This document shows positions 51,192-59,395 of a DNA stretch of 64,000 nt, in pieces; positions within the stretch are counted from its first letter, which is position 1, and every line of letters begins with the position of its first letter. Source of the stretch: Aquibacillus albus. GTDB lineage: Bacteria; Bacillota; Bacilli; Bacillales; Amphibacillaceae. Location of the stretch: contig NZ_JAFBDR010000012.1 of the NCBI RefSeq assembly GCF_016908325.1, positions 1 through 64,000 of the forward strand, given 5' to 3'. A model generated the notes under the pieces. It was not told where the DNA came from and searched no databases. It was given only the letters and a program-made list of their open reading frames with translations. The translations under genes were made by a program, and so were the position numbers.

Positions 51192-52694
51192 ATGAATAAA
51201 CGAAAGAACAATGGATATAAAAAATTGGGAAAAAAACACAAGCAATCGAATAAACCACAAGGGAAAAAGAACTCGGCACAGGCTACTCGAAAGGGCGATA
51301 AATCCCAAGGTAAGTATTCAACAGCAAATAAGCGTCGACGTAACAAAAAAACCGTAACCTTAGAGGTGACCTGTACAGGCCTGACCAATGAGGGGAAGGG
51401 CATTGTCCAGTGGGAAGGAAAGCAGCTAGAGATAGAGCATCTATTGCCAGGCGAAACGGCTGAGATAACTGTGTCCACTAGTGGGCGATATGTTGACACG
51501 GAACTGAAGCGAGTAATCACCCCGTCTAAAGATCGGATCAAGCCAATATGCTCGTATTATTATGATTGCGGGGGATGTCAGCTGCTTCATATGAACGAGC
51601 AGGCGCAAGAGCGTTTCAAGCAGGAAACGATAGATAAATTGATGAAACCGTTCGGTAAACCGGCACCCATCTTAACCATGGACCATCCGTATGATTACCG
51701 GAACAAGAGCCATACGACATTTGGTCTGAATAAGGAACGGCAGATTATTGGTGGGCTATACGCTCAGAATAGTCATCAACTTATTTCAATGGATCGGTGT
51801 CTTATTCACGATCCGAAAGCGGACGAGATCTGGCAAACCATTAAGGGCATGATGAAGTCCTTTAAAATACAGCCATATAATGAAGACACTGGAAAAGGTT
51901 TCTTACGTCACGTACTGGTAAAGGTCGGTAAGGTCAGTGGTGAGATCATGGTGGTGCTGGTTGTTTCTTCGCCTATATTTAAGGGTCAGAATAATTTTGT
52001 GAAAGCGCTCAGGAAGGCTCACCCAGAGATTACGACCATCCTCATGAACGTGAATAATCGGGATACGAGTATGGTTCTAGGTAATCAGGAAAAAGTGTTG
52101 TTCGGTAAAGGGACGATAACAGACACCCTTTGTGGACTGAAGTTTGACATTTCCGCGAAATCCTTCTATCAGATCAATCCGGTCCAAACGGAAAAATTAT
52201 ATGCAAAAGCCATTGAAATGGCCCAGTTGACTGGAAAGGAAACCGTAATCGATGCGTACTGCGGGATCGGTACGATTGGTCTGATTGCAAGCCAACAAGC
52301 TGGCAGGGTCATTGGGGTTGAGCTGAATAAGGATGCTGTTCGAGATGCAATTCGCAATTCAAAGCGCAACGGTGTGAAAAATGCCCGTTTCTATCAAGGA
52401 GATGCCGGAAAATTCATGGTCGAGATGGCGGCACGCGGTGAGAAAGCGGATGTAGTAATTATGGATCCACCACGAAGCGGGAGTGATGAAGCGTTCTTGT
52501 CTAGCGTTGTGAAGCTTAAGCCAAAGCGTGTCGTTTATGTGTCCTGTAATCCGGTGACACAGGTGCGGGATATGAAATATTTAGTCCGGAACGGGTATGA
52601 GGTTAAAGGTATTCAGCCAGTGGATATGTTTCCTCAGACGGTTCATGTAGAAACGGTCGCGGAGATAGTGTTGAAGAAAGAAGCAGGAGCTTGA
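51192..52694 (+). CDS. 23S rRNA (uracil-C5) methyltransferase, RlmCD type
   Basis: A 500-residue TrmA/RlmD-family RNA m5U methyltransferase. A ~45-residue lysine-rich N-terminus is followed by a TRAM domain (VTLEVTCTGLTNEGKGIVQW) and iron-sulfur cysteines (ICSYYYDCGGCQLLH). The SAM-binding domain is VIDAYCGIGTIGLIASQQAG, with VIMDPPRSGSD and the catalytic Cys in VVYVSCNPVTQVRD. It methylates U747/U1939 of 23S rRNA in Gram-positive relatives. The start is ATG 51192. The gene looks richer in G+C, with more CGG, GGG and CCG codons than its neighbours, which may indicate transfer from a higher-GC relative. Confidence 0.9.
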   Translation: MNKRKNNGYKKLGKKHKQSNKPQGKKNSAQATRKGDKSQGKYSTANKRRRNKKTVTLEVTCTGLTNEGKGIVQWEGKQLEIEHLLPGETAEITVSTSGRYVDTELKRVITPSKDRIKPICSYYYDCGGCQLLHMNEQAQERFKQETIDKLMKPFGKPAPILTMDHPYDYRNKSHTTFGLNKERQIIGGLYAQNSHQLISMDRCLIHDPKADEIWQTIKGMMKSFKIQPYNEDTGKGFLRHVLVKVGKVSGEIMVVLVVSSPIFKGQNNFVKALRKAHPEITTILMNVNNRDTSMVLGNQEKVLFGKGTITDTLCGLKFDISAKSFYQINPVQTEKLYAKAIEMAQLTGKETVIDAYCGIGTIGLIASQQAGRVIGVELNKDAVRDAIRNSKRNGVKNARFYQGDAGKFMVEMAARGEKADVVIMDPPRSGSDEAFLSSVVKLKPKRVVYVSCNPVTQVRDMKYLVRNGYEVKGIQPVDMFPQTVHVETVAEIVLKKEAGA

Positions 52695-52711
52695 CAGGTT
52701 CCTGCTTTTTT
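52682..52711 (+). terminator. Terminator overlapping the end of the rlmCD-type gene
   Basis: AGCAGGA pairs with TCCTGCT and is followed by TTTTTT. The 5' arm lies inside the last codons. Confidence 0.8.
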
Positions 52712-52767
52712 AGTTTAAGAAGATCAATGATTCAGTAATAATTACGCTGAGCGCTATTTTTTATTTT

Positions 52768-53307
52768 CTACATAACATCTATTAACTCCGTATCTGAATA
52801 AATGGCAATTAATACCACTGCTTTTTCATCCCCAATGTTTTTTACAAAGTGAGGAACACTAGCATTCCAACTAAACGAATCGCCCGCTTCAACAATTATA
52901 GAGTCTTCTCCTTGTTCAGCTAGGATTTTTCCTTCTAATACTTGATGACATTCTTCACCTTCATGAGCATGGGGTTCTCCTATCGTTGCACCAGGAGGGA
53001 ACTCTACCATCATCATTCTTAATCCTCCCTTTGAAGTTAAATGTTCTATTTTTAAATCATTGAAAGTAGATTTTCTTCTTGAATCTTTACGTACTACATG
53101 CATATGTTGCTTTTTTTCTAACAGTAAGTATGGTAATGGAACCCCTAGGAATGAAGCTATCGTATTTAATGTATTAATGGAAGGAGAGGTATTATTGTTT
53201 TCAACATTGCTAATAAAGCCTTTTGAAAGACCGGTTCCTTCACACATTTGTGCAATAGTTATTTTTTTTCTGTTACGTATTGCACGAATTTTAGTGCCAA
53301 TATCCAA
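52768..53307 (-). CDS. XRE-family regulator with C-terminal cupin domain
   Basis: A 179-residue regulator. The N-terminal XRE helix-turn-helix (MCEGTGLSKGFISNVENNNT then SPSINTLNTIASFLGVP) is followed by a cupin barrel (PPGATIGEPHAHEGEECHQV then LEGKILAEQG) with metal-binding histidines and glutamates. The start is TTG 53307, five bases after TGAGGTGA; GTG 53316 lies inside that site. It is divergent from the dioxygenase/DoxX operon and probably regulates it. Confidence 0.92.
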   Translation of the reverse strand: MDIGTKIRAIRNRKKITIAQMCEGTGLSKGFISNVENNNTSPSINTLNTIASFLGVPLPYLLLEKKQHMHVVRKDSRRKSTFNDLKIEHLTSKGGLRMMMVEFPPGATIGEPHAHEGEECHQVLEGKILAEQGEDSIIVEAGDSFSWNASVPHFVKNIGDEKAVVLIAIYSDTELIDVM

Positions 53308-53369
53308 ATTAATCACCTCATAATTAGTTCACTGATAAGAAACATATTTATATATTAACAAAAAAAGTG

Positions 53370-53398
53370 TTGACAATCCATCACTTATGCTGTTATCT
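53370..53398 (+). promoter_or_regulatory. Promoter of the dioxygenase-DoxX operon
   Basis: TTGACA (53370-53375), a 17-bp spacer and TTATCT (53393-53398). It leaves a ~230-bp leader before the GTG start, in which nothing further was seen. Confidence 0.55.
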
Positions 53399-53629
53399 TA
53401 TAAACAACAAATATTCACATTAGGAATCTAATGGTTTTTTGATTTATTTTTTGCTCTTTTGTTTCTTAATATGAATATTTTATCATTATTCAAATAAATT
53501 TTCTTGTCTGAAAGTTACTATACCAAGTAGCCAATGGGTAAAATCTTGTTTATTTACTGGTAAGATACGCTGTCCTTCTTGGTAAGCTTGCGATTGGAGG
53601 ACTTGACTAAAAACTAAGGAGGAATGAAT

Positions 53630-54421
53630 GTGTTACCATCACTATTTGTTGCACACGGAGCTCCATTGCTAGCAATGGAGGATAATGAGTACACACAATT
53701 TTTAGAGGAATTAGGTGGGAAATGGACGAAACCTAAAGCTGTTGTCATGTTTTCAGCGCACTGGGAATCACGTACTCAAAAACTGAGTAAGGTAGATGAA
53801 TTTGAAACCATTTATGATTTTGGTGGTTTTCCTCAAGCTTTATACGAAATAAAGTATCCAGCCAAAGGGGAACATTCCGTTACAAAAGAAATTGAAGAGA
53901 CTTTCCGAAAACAAGGAATACCTTGTGAACTAGATACAAATCGTGGTTTAGATCATGGGGCATGGGTAGTTCTTAGGGAGATCTATCCTAATGCAGACAT
54001 CCCAGTTATATCAATGTCTGTAAATCCAAACTTATCGCCAATGAAGCAATATAACATTGGAAAGAGTTTGTCTCAATTAAGAGGACAGGATATCCTAATT
54101 ATCGCAAGCGGAGGTACAGTCCATAACCTAGCAGCAATAAAAATGGGTAATGATGATAGAACAATAGATCAATGGGCACTGGATTTTGATACCTGGTTAG
54201 AAGATAAATTATCAAGATGGGATTTAGATGCGCTATTCAAATACAACTCATTAGCGCCAAGTGCTGAATTAGCAGTTCCTTCTTATGGAAATGAACATTT
54301 TATTCCCATCTTTTATGCAATGGGTGCAGCAGACGATGATAAGCGTGCAACATTATTACATCGAAGCTATCGATACGGCAATCTTAGTCATAGTGTATGG
54401 CAATTTGGAGAATCGAAGTAA
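53630..54421 (+). CDS. DODA-type extradiol dioxygenase (YgiD/4,5-DOPA dioxygenase family)
   Basis: A 263-residue LigB-type, metal-dependent dioxygenase. Metal-ligand histidines lie in LFVAHGAPLL, MFSAHWES and ASGGTVHN, and the catalytic histidine in GLDHGAWVVL. Such enzymes open catechol-type rings. The start is GTG 53630, seven bases after AAGGAGG; the upstream ATG at 53624 is too close to it. DoxX follows after 35 bp, and this pair with an XRE-cupin regulator suggests a response to aromatic or quinone compounds. Confidence 0.9.
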   Translation: MLPSLFVAHGAPLLAMEDNEYTQFLEELGGKWTKPKAVVMFSAHWESRTQKLSKVDEFETIYDFGGFPQALYEIKYPAKGEHSVTKEIEETFRKQGIPCELDTNRGLDHGAWVVLREIYPNADIPVISMSVNPNLSPMKQYNIGKSLSQLRGQDILIIASGGTVHNLAAIKMGNDDRTIDQWALDFDTWLEDKLSRWDLDALFKYNSLAPSAELAVPSYGNEHFIPIFYAMGAADDDKRATLLHRSYRYGNLSHSVWQFGESK

Positions 54422-54456
54422 AAAATAAAAATAGGATATATTAGGAGGAATATAAA

Positions 54457-54885
54457 ATGATAAATAAATATGAAATTGGCACATTAATTTTAAGAGTCGT
54501 ATTAGGTTTGACATTCTTTATTCATGGATTAGATAAATTTCAAGGTGGAATTGAAAATATAGTTGGTTGGTTTGAGAGCATTGGATTACCAGGATTCTTG
54601 GCATATGGTGTGGCGTTAGTTGAACTCCTAGGTGGAATCGCGTTAATTATTGGTTTGTTTAGTAGAGTTGTATCTGGTTTATTAGCAATAATCATGGTTG
54701 GTGCTATTGTGAAAGTAAAACTAGCTGTTGGCTTTTTAGGAAATGGCCAAATGGCTGGATACGAACTAGACTTAGCATTGATGGCAATGGCAGTATTCAT
54801 TGCAATCAATGGATCAAAAGCATATGCTCTTGATCAAATCATTTTTAAAGGAAAAGAAACGAAAAACACAGGTACTTTAAACTAG
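54457..54885 (+). CDS. DoxX-family membrane protein
   Basis: A 142-residue four-helix membrane protein of the DoxX/DoxD-like family (LRVVLGLTFFIHGLDKFQGG; GFLAYGVALVELLGGIALII). The family is linked to redox or thiol and quinone stress; its biochemical role is unclear. It has an AGGAGG site before ATG 54457 and is co-transcribed with the dioxygenase gene. Confidence 0.9.
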   Translation: MINKYEIGTLILRVVLGLTFFIHGLDKFQGGIENIVGWFESIGLPGFLAYGVALVELLGGIALIIGLFSRVVSGLLAIIMVGAIVKVKLAVGFLGNGQMAGYELDLALMAMAVFIAINGSKAYALDQIIFKGKETKNTGTLN

Positions 54886-54968
54886 TGTAGCCAAAAAGCA
54901 GGATAAAAAAGAGTGGTTATTGCAACCTTAAACCCTAATCCTGTTGTATCAGGAAATGGTGTTAAAAT

Positions 54969-54996
54969 ACTTCGGCACGTCACTGTGACATAAAAA
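54969..54996 (+). repeat. Dispersed repeat, copy 5
   Basis: Reads ACTTCGGCACGTCACTGTGA then CATAAAAA. Its right edge supplies the T-run of the terminator for the leftward opuAC-like gene. Confidence 0.75.
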
Positions 54997-55036
54997 ATGC
55001 TCCCCTTTAGTATTCAAATGACTTAAAGGGGAGCAT
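54990..55036 (-). terminator. Terminator of the opuAC-like gene
   Basis: ATGCTCCCCTTTA (54997-55009) pairs exactly with 55024-55036. Six A residues at 54992-54997 give the T-run on the leftward strand. Confidence 0.8.
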
Positions 55037-55049
55037 ATCAATTGTGTAC

Positions 55050-55991
55050 TTACTCTGCAGGTTCAAGGTCTTCGAGGGAATCAATTTCCATATAGCTTGG
55101 TACAGCTAAACCAATCCTAGCCCCTTCTACGTTCGGACCTAAATCCTCAAATTGACCTTCATACTCTTCATAGAAAGAACCATGTGTTGCAGGCATCCAT
55201 GGAGATAGAGTAGCATCGGAATCACCTGATGCTACTGCCTCAAACATAACAGCTGGATCAACTGGTGTAAGCGAAGCATCGAACCCTTGTTGTTCTAATA
55301 CAATTTTGGCTACATTTGTTGTGAAATTTTCTGCATCCCAAGGAGTTAAAACTAAGTCTATTGAAGTGCCATCAACAGTTTCTACCCCCTCTGTCCATTC
55401 TGCAACTTTTTCTGGGTTCTCCTCTACCCACTGTTGTGCTACTGTTTCAAAATCAAAATTAATTTCTTTAGCTTTAAGTAAGGCTTCTTCCAATACTGGT
55501 AGTTCCCAGTAAAGTCTATCAAGAATCGTATAAGCATTTGGCATTTCGTCTTTTAAGCCATTTCTTACGATTGTAGTAATGTGCTCTTCCTCACCAAAAA
55601 CAAGTTTAGGATCTTCTAAGTACTTTATATCATATTGAGCAAACATATAGTGAGGTGACCATGCAGCAACAATAATGGGCTCTTCGTTTTCAATAGCATC
55701 ACCTAACGCGGTTAGCATGGCAGCAGCTGAAGAAGTTTCTTGATTCCAACCAGCAAGACTTTCATACTCAGCGATAGCCTGCTCATTTGTCTGTGTTTGT
55801 CCAGCACCAGGCTCGATACCAGTAATTGTATATTCCATTTCTTCACTAACATTTGTGGTAGCTTCAGTTTGCTCGTCTCCACCTTCATTCGCATTGTTAG
55901 TCGTATCATCTGACTCCTCTTGGCCACATCCAGCGGCTACAAGGGATAAAGATAGACCAGTAATAATCCCTAATTTTCTCCAGTTAAACAT
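55050..55991 (-). CDS. Glycine betaine ABC transporter substrate-binding lipoprotein (OpuAC-like)
   Basis: A 313-residue lipoprotein with lipobox SLVAAGCGQ, an acidic linker and an OpuAC-type binding domain (IIVAAWSPHYMFAQYDIKYL; VALTPWDAENF-like VLTPWDAENFTTNVA; LSPWMPATHGSF). The tryptophans in these stretches fit the aromatic cage that binds quaternary ammonium groups. No ATPase or permease gene is adjacent, so it is an orphan binding protein that must dock with a transporter encoded elsewhere. ATG 55991 follows AAAGGAG. Confidence 0.9.
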   Translation of the reverse strand: MFNWRKLGIITGLSLSLVAAGCGQEESDDTTNNANEGGDEQTEATTNVSEEMEYTITGIEPGAGQTQTNEQAIAEYESLAGWNQETSSAAAMLTALGDAIENEEPIIVAAWSPHYMFAQYDIKYLEDPKLVFGEEEHITTIVRNGLKDEMPNAYTILDRLYWELPVLEEALLKAKEINFDFETVAQQWVEENPEKVAEWTEGVETVDGTSIDLVLTPWDAENFTTNVAKIVLEQQGFDASLTPVDPAVMFEAVASGDSDATLSPWMPATHGSFYEEYEGQFEDLGPNVEGARIGLAVPSYMEIDSLEDLEPAE

Positions 55992-56369
55992 ATGTTGTAC
56001 ACTCCTTTAGTTTCTATTGCTACTATTTTTTTAATAACAATTTTTGTTGTCTTTAATGTTCTATACTACCAACAATAAAAAGCATATTGAGATAGCGAAA
56101 TTAAAAACGAACTGCCTTCCATGGTAAATCTTCTTCTATATATGATTCAAATGGCAAATACTATTACTATTGTCAAATAGTATGTATTATTTAAGATACC
56201 CTTGCTTGTAAGGTATAATACGTTTAATTCCTTCACTTTTCTTACTGCGCAACAAACATCTTCATTTTTAGAGGACTTGAATATTTTCCTTTTTTGTGAA
56301 AATAATATTTTTATACTTACCCCCTAACCTATGAACATTGAAATTCGTAAAAGAAATGAGGTGTAGAGA

Positions 56370-57374
56370 GTGCAAACCCAAGAACGGCTAACTTCTGCAG
56401 AGGTATCGAGTTTGTGGACAGGATACTTGAATAATACCATGTCGACCTGTTTAACCAGTTATTTTTTAGAAAAAGTTGAAGATAAGCAAGTTAAAGAAGT
56501 AGTTAAATACGCCAATGATTTATCGATAAAATATACCAAAGAAACAATTGCTATTTTTAAGAAAGAAAACTTCCCTATTCCTAAAGGTTTTACCACTGAG
56601 GATGTTAATTTAAAGGCAAAACGATTATTTACTGATAAATTTATTATAAATTTTCTTAAAAGTATGGCGAAAATGGGATTATCTACATATTCTTTGGCAT
56701 ATTCTCTAACTACAAAATCTGAGTTAAGACCTATATTAAAAGAGTGGATTCAAACTACCATAATATTAGACGAAAAAGCCTATCAAGTAATGAATAATAA
56801 AGGGTTATTAGAGAGACCACCTATTCTGCCTTATCCAAATGAGGCTCACTTTGTAAATAGTAAGATGTTTAAAAAGGGAATACTAGAAAAAAAGCGGGCA
56901 CTAATTTCTCAAGAAATTACACAACTCTTTGTAAATACAGATACTAATCTGTTAGGAAAAAACTTAATGATGGCATTTGCTCAAGTTGCTAAATCACATT
57001 CGGTTAGAAAAATGATGAGGAAAGGAAAGAATATAGCAGAAAAACATGCTTTGACGTTTACTCAAAAATTACAAGAAGAAGATTTGCCAAGTCCATCATC
57101 TCTAGATTTAGGTGTTACGGATTCACAAGAAGCACCTTTTTCTGACAAGTTAATGTTGTTTTTAACTGCATTTTTAAATGCTGCAGGGATTGGAAATTAT
57201 GGGCTGGCAATGGCTTCAAGTGTGCGACAAGATTTGGCGCTAATGTATGTTAGGTTGACAACTGAAACGGCCTTGTTTGCAGATGATTGTGCAGACCTTT
57301 TGATTAAAAATGGGTGGATGGAGGAACCTCCTGAAGCACCTGATCGTAAAGGGTTAATGGACACAAAGGAGTGA
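56370..57374 (+). CDS. DUF3231 family protein
   Basis: A 334-residue protein of the DUF3231 family, made of two related four-helix halves. The parallel segments MGLSTYSLAYSLTTKSELRP / IGNYGLAMASSVRQDLALMY and NNKGLLERPPILPYP / IKNGWMEEPPEAPD show the duplication. The fold is thought to be ferritin-like. Members are found in spore formers, some in spore coats, but without established function. The start is GTG 56370 after GAGGTG. A small membrane-protein gene follows seven bases after its stop. The gap 55992-56369 shows only a weak dyad near 56160-56185. Confidence 0.88.
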   Translation: MQTQERLTSAEVSSLWTGYLNNTMSTCLTSYFLEKVEDKQVKEVVKYANDLSIKYTKETIAIFKKENFPIPKGFTTEDVNLKAKRLFTDKFIINFLKSMAKMGLSTYSLAYSLTTKSELRPILKEWIQTTIILDEKAYQVMNNKGLLERPPILPYPNEAHFVNSKMFKKGILEKKRALISQEITQLFVNTDTNLLGKNLMMAFAQVAKSHSVRKMMRKGKNIAEKHALTFTQKLQEEDLPSPSSLDLGVTDSQEAPFSDKLMLFLTAFLNAAGIGNYGLAMASSVRQDLALMYVRLTTETALFADDCADLLIKNGWMEEPPEAPDRKGLMDTKE

Positions 57375-57380
57375 TGCGTT

Positions 57381-57557
57381 TTGAGAAAATATATCTTTGG
57401 CATATTATTTGTTCTTATCTTGAGTGTGTTAGTCTCAGGAAAGAATAACAAGATAATGAACTGGTACTATTTTTTTAGGAAATCTCTCTCTATTTACGTT
57501 AAGAAAAGTTTTCATGCTTTTAAAAAGAATTTTTTTCTTGATAGCCATGAATTTTGA
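57381..57557 (+). CDS. Small single-pass membrane protein
   Basis: A 58-residue frame from TTG 57381, seven bases after AGGAGTG, a ribosome site that overlaps the stop codon of the DUF3231 gene. It has one hydrophobic helix (YIFGILFVLILSVLVSG) and a basic tail rich in Lys and Phe. No family recognised. Coupling to the DUF3231 gene suggests a joint role, but it is too short to exclude a chance frame. Confidence 0.5.
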   Translation: MRKYIFGILFVLILSVLVSGKNNKIMNWYYFFRKSLSIYVKKSFHAFKKNFFLDSHEF

Positions 57558-57571
57558 GAAGTTTTTACCTG

Positions 57572-57622
57572 AAGGGTCCGACTCTTGGACAGCTGTGCAC
57601 CTTAGTGGGCCAGACCCTTTTT
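57572..57622 (+). repeat. REP-like GGGTC...GACCC palindrome and terminator
   Basis: AAGGGTC (57572-57578) pairs with GACCCTT (57613-57619), then TTTT. The GGGTCxGACxC / GGGxCAGACCC wording is shared with the repeat at 61048. Confidence 0.55.
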
Positions 57623-57745
57623 GCTAAAAATAGGCTTCCTCTGAGTGCCTGGCCATGATATGTTTGTACGTTTGTATCATTGTAAAATCTCTGATTGTAT
57701 AAATCGGTTCGACCTCGAACACCAATGCCAAAAATAAAAAACAAC

Positions 57746-57774
57746 GGATCTCAAATAAACTGAGATCCCTTTTT
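57746..57774 (+). terminator. Terminator-like hairpin in an empty stretch
   Basis: GGATCTCA pairs with TGAGATCC across a seven-base loop, followed by CTTTTT. The surrounding 57623-58014 holds no gene I can support, so this may end the transcript from the DUF3231 operon. Confidence 0.5.
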
Positions 57775-58014
57775 ACTGTCTTTTCCAACCGATTAAATGG
57801 TAATAATCGCCTTAAACACTCCCCAAAGTACCCCTCCACCTAAAGTCTGAGTTTTGTTCATTCCGCTGCCCGAAGTAATTTCCAGCATAAAAGGATATGA
57901 TTATAATCGACAAATCAATCGGTTGGGGAAATAGGTTATGAAGGTACATCGAATCTTGCGCCTTTTTATCCATTTACTTGACCCCTAGAGAGAAAGAGAA
58001 GAGGGGGAGTTATT

Positions 58015-59322
58015 ATGCGGTTTAGAGATTTTCATCCAAATATTAAATGGAGAATTATGGTTGGGTTTTTTAGTGAAATGATTGGCAGTATGATTTTTCC
58101 GTTTATGGCGATTTACTTTGCAGTTCATTTTGGAGCAAAAATAACTGGGATTCTCTTGATTGTTAATATTGTTGTTGGAGCGATTGTTGGGATGTATGGT
58201 GGCTATTTATCGGATAGTATGGGCCGAAAGAAGTTGATGGTCACAGCAGAAGTTATACGAGCTCTGTCATTAATCGTCATGACTTTGGCTAACTCTCCTT
58301 GGTTAGAATCACCTGCTTTAACATTTTTAATGTTTCTGGCTGTTAGTATTTGTTGGGGAATTGAGGGTCCAGCAACAGATGCCATGCTGATTGATGTCAG
58401 CAGGCCTGAAGAACGGAAGCTGATGTACGCGATCATGTATTGGTCAGGCAACTTATCGCTTGCCTTAGGAGGAGCGGTTGGAGCGTTCTTATTTAAGGAA
58501 TATTTATTTTATTTATTTATCGGCATGACAGTCGTATCTAGCGTGGTTGCTTTCGTGTTAATTTTCTTTATTGAAGAAAGCTTTTTTCCGAATCAAACGA
58601 AAAAACAAACGAATGGGGGAAGGTTTCAGGTCTTTACAGATATCATTCAGAGCTATAAAACAGTAGCAAAGGATAAAGTTTTTATCTTGTTTGTTATTGC
58701 GGGGTTATTTATCCAATCGCTTGAATTTCAATTAACCAATTACATTGCGGTCAGGTTGCACGAACAGATGCCCGGTCAAAATTTGTTTCAATGGTCAATT
58801 GATGGATTGCAAATGACAGGGATTTTAAGAACAGAAAACACGGTGCTTGTTGTACTGTTCGCGGCACTAATTACTAAGTTGATCCATAAGTATAAAGATA
58901 AGCGTATCTTTTTAACGTCGATTGTATTGTTTACGATCGGCTATACGGCGATTAGTTATTTTGATAACATTTGGATTTTATTTGTGGCAATGGTGATTGC
59001 AACGTTAGGAGAACTTATGCGCGTTCCAGTTCAACAAGGCTATATGGCTGCGATTCCACCGGATGATAAAAGAAGCAGCTACATGGCCGTCAATGCCTTT
59101 ACATTCCAAGGCTCAATGATTCTTGCTTCTCTATCTGTAACGTTAGGAGCGTATCTCTCCAAAGAATTGATGAGTATCTTTTTACTAATTACGGGATTGA
59201 TTGGTTTTCTCATGATCAATAAAATTATTCCTGGCTTAGAGCGAAGAGTTCAAAATCAGGGAGAAGATTTAGCATCTACTGAAAAGGAACAAGACTTTGT
59301 TTTGAGGGAGCAAGTGGAGTGA
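58015..59322 (+). CDS. MFS transporter (multidrug type)
   Basis: A 435-residue major facilitator with about twelve membrane segments. The conserved loop 2-3 motif is GGYLSDSMGRKKLM. A longer central region includes an extracytoplasmic loop (about residues 245-280). It is of the drug-efflux H+ antiporter type; the substrate is unknown. ATG 58015 follows GAGGGGGAG. It converges on BCCT gene 2 through a shared terminator. Confidence 0.9.
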   Translation: MRFRDFHPNIKWRIMVGFFSEMIGSMIFPFMAIYFAVHFGAKITGILLIVNIVVGAIVGMYGGYLSDSMGRKKLMVTAEVIRALSLIVMTLANSPWLESPALTFLMFLAVSICWGIEGPATDAMLIDVSRPEERKLMYAIMYWSGNLSLALGGAVGAFLFKEYLFYLFIGMTVVSSVVAFVLIFFIEESFFPNQTKKQTNGGRFQVFTDIIQSYKTVAKDKVFILFVIAGLFIQSLEFQLTNYIAVRLHEQMPGQNLFQWSIDGLQMTGILRTENTVLVVLFAALITKLIHKYKDKRIFLTSIVLFTIGYTAISYFDNIWILFVAMVIATLGELMRVPVQQGYMAAIPPDDKRSSYMAVNAFTFQGSMILASLSVTLGAYLSKELMSIFLLITGLIGFLMINKIIPGLERRVQNQGEDLASTEKEQDFVLREQVE

Positions 59323-59327
59323 AGGTA

Positions 59328-59383
59328 ACATCGTTAAAAAACCACCCTTAGCTCGAAAGCGTAAGGGTGGTTTTTAACGATGT
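59328..59383. terminator. Long bidirectional terminator between MFS and BCCT genes
   Basis: A 22-bp stem (59328-59350 with 59362-59383) around GCTCGAAAGCG. The inner AACCACCCT/AGGGTGGTT portion resembles the terminator of BCCT gene 1 at 46057. Confidence 0.85.
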
Positions 59384-59395
59384 CGTCTTTTACAA

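Noticed and set aside
57624-57839. 71-residue leftward frame
   Set aside because: It runs across a terminator hairpin at 57746 and has no ribosome site or recognisable domain. A transposase or integrase tail was considered but not supported.
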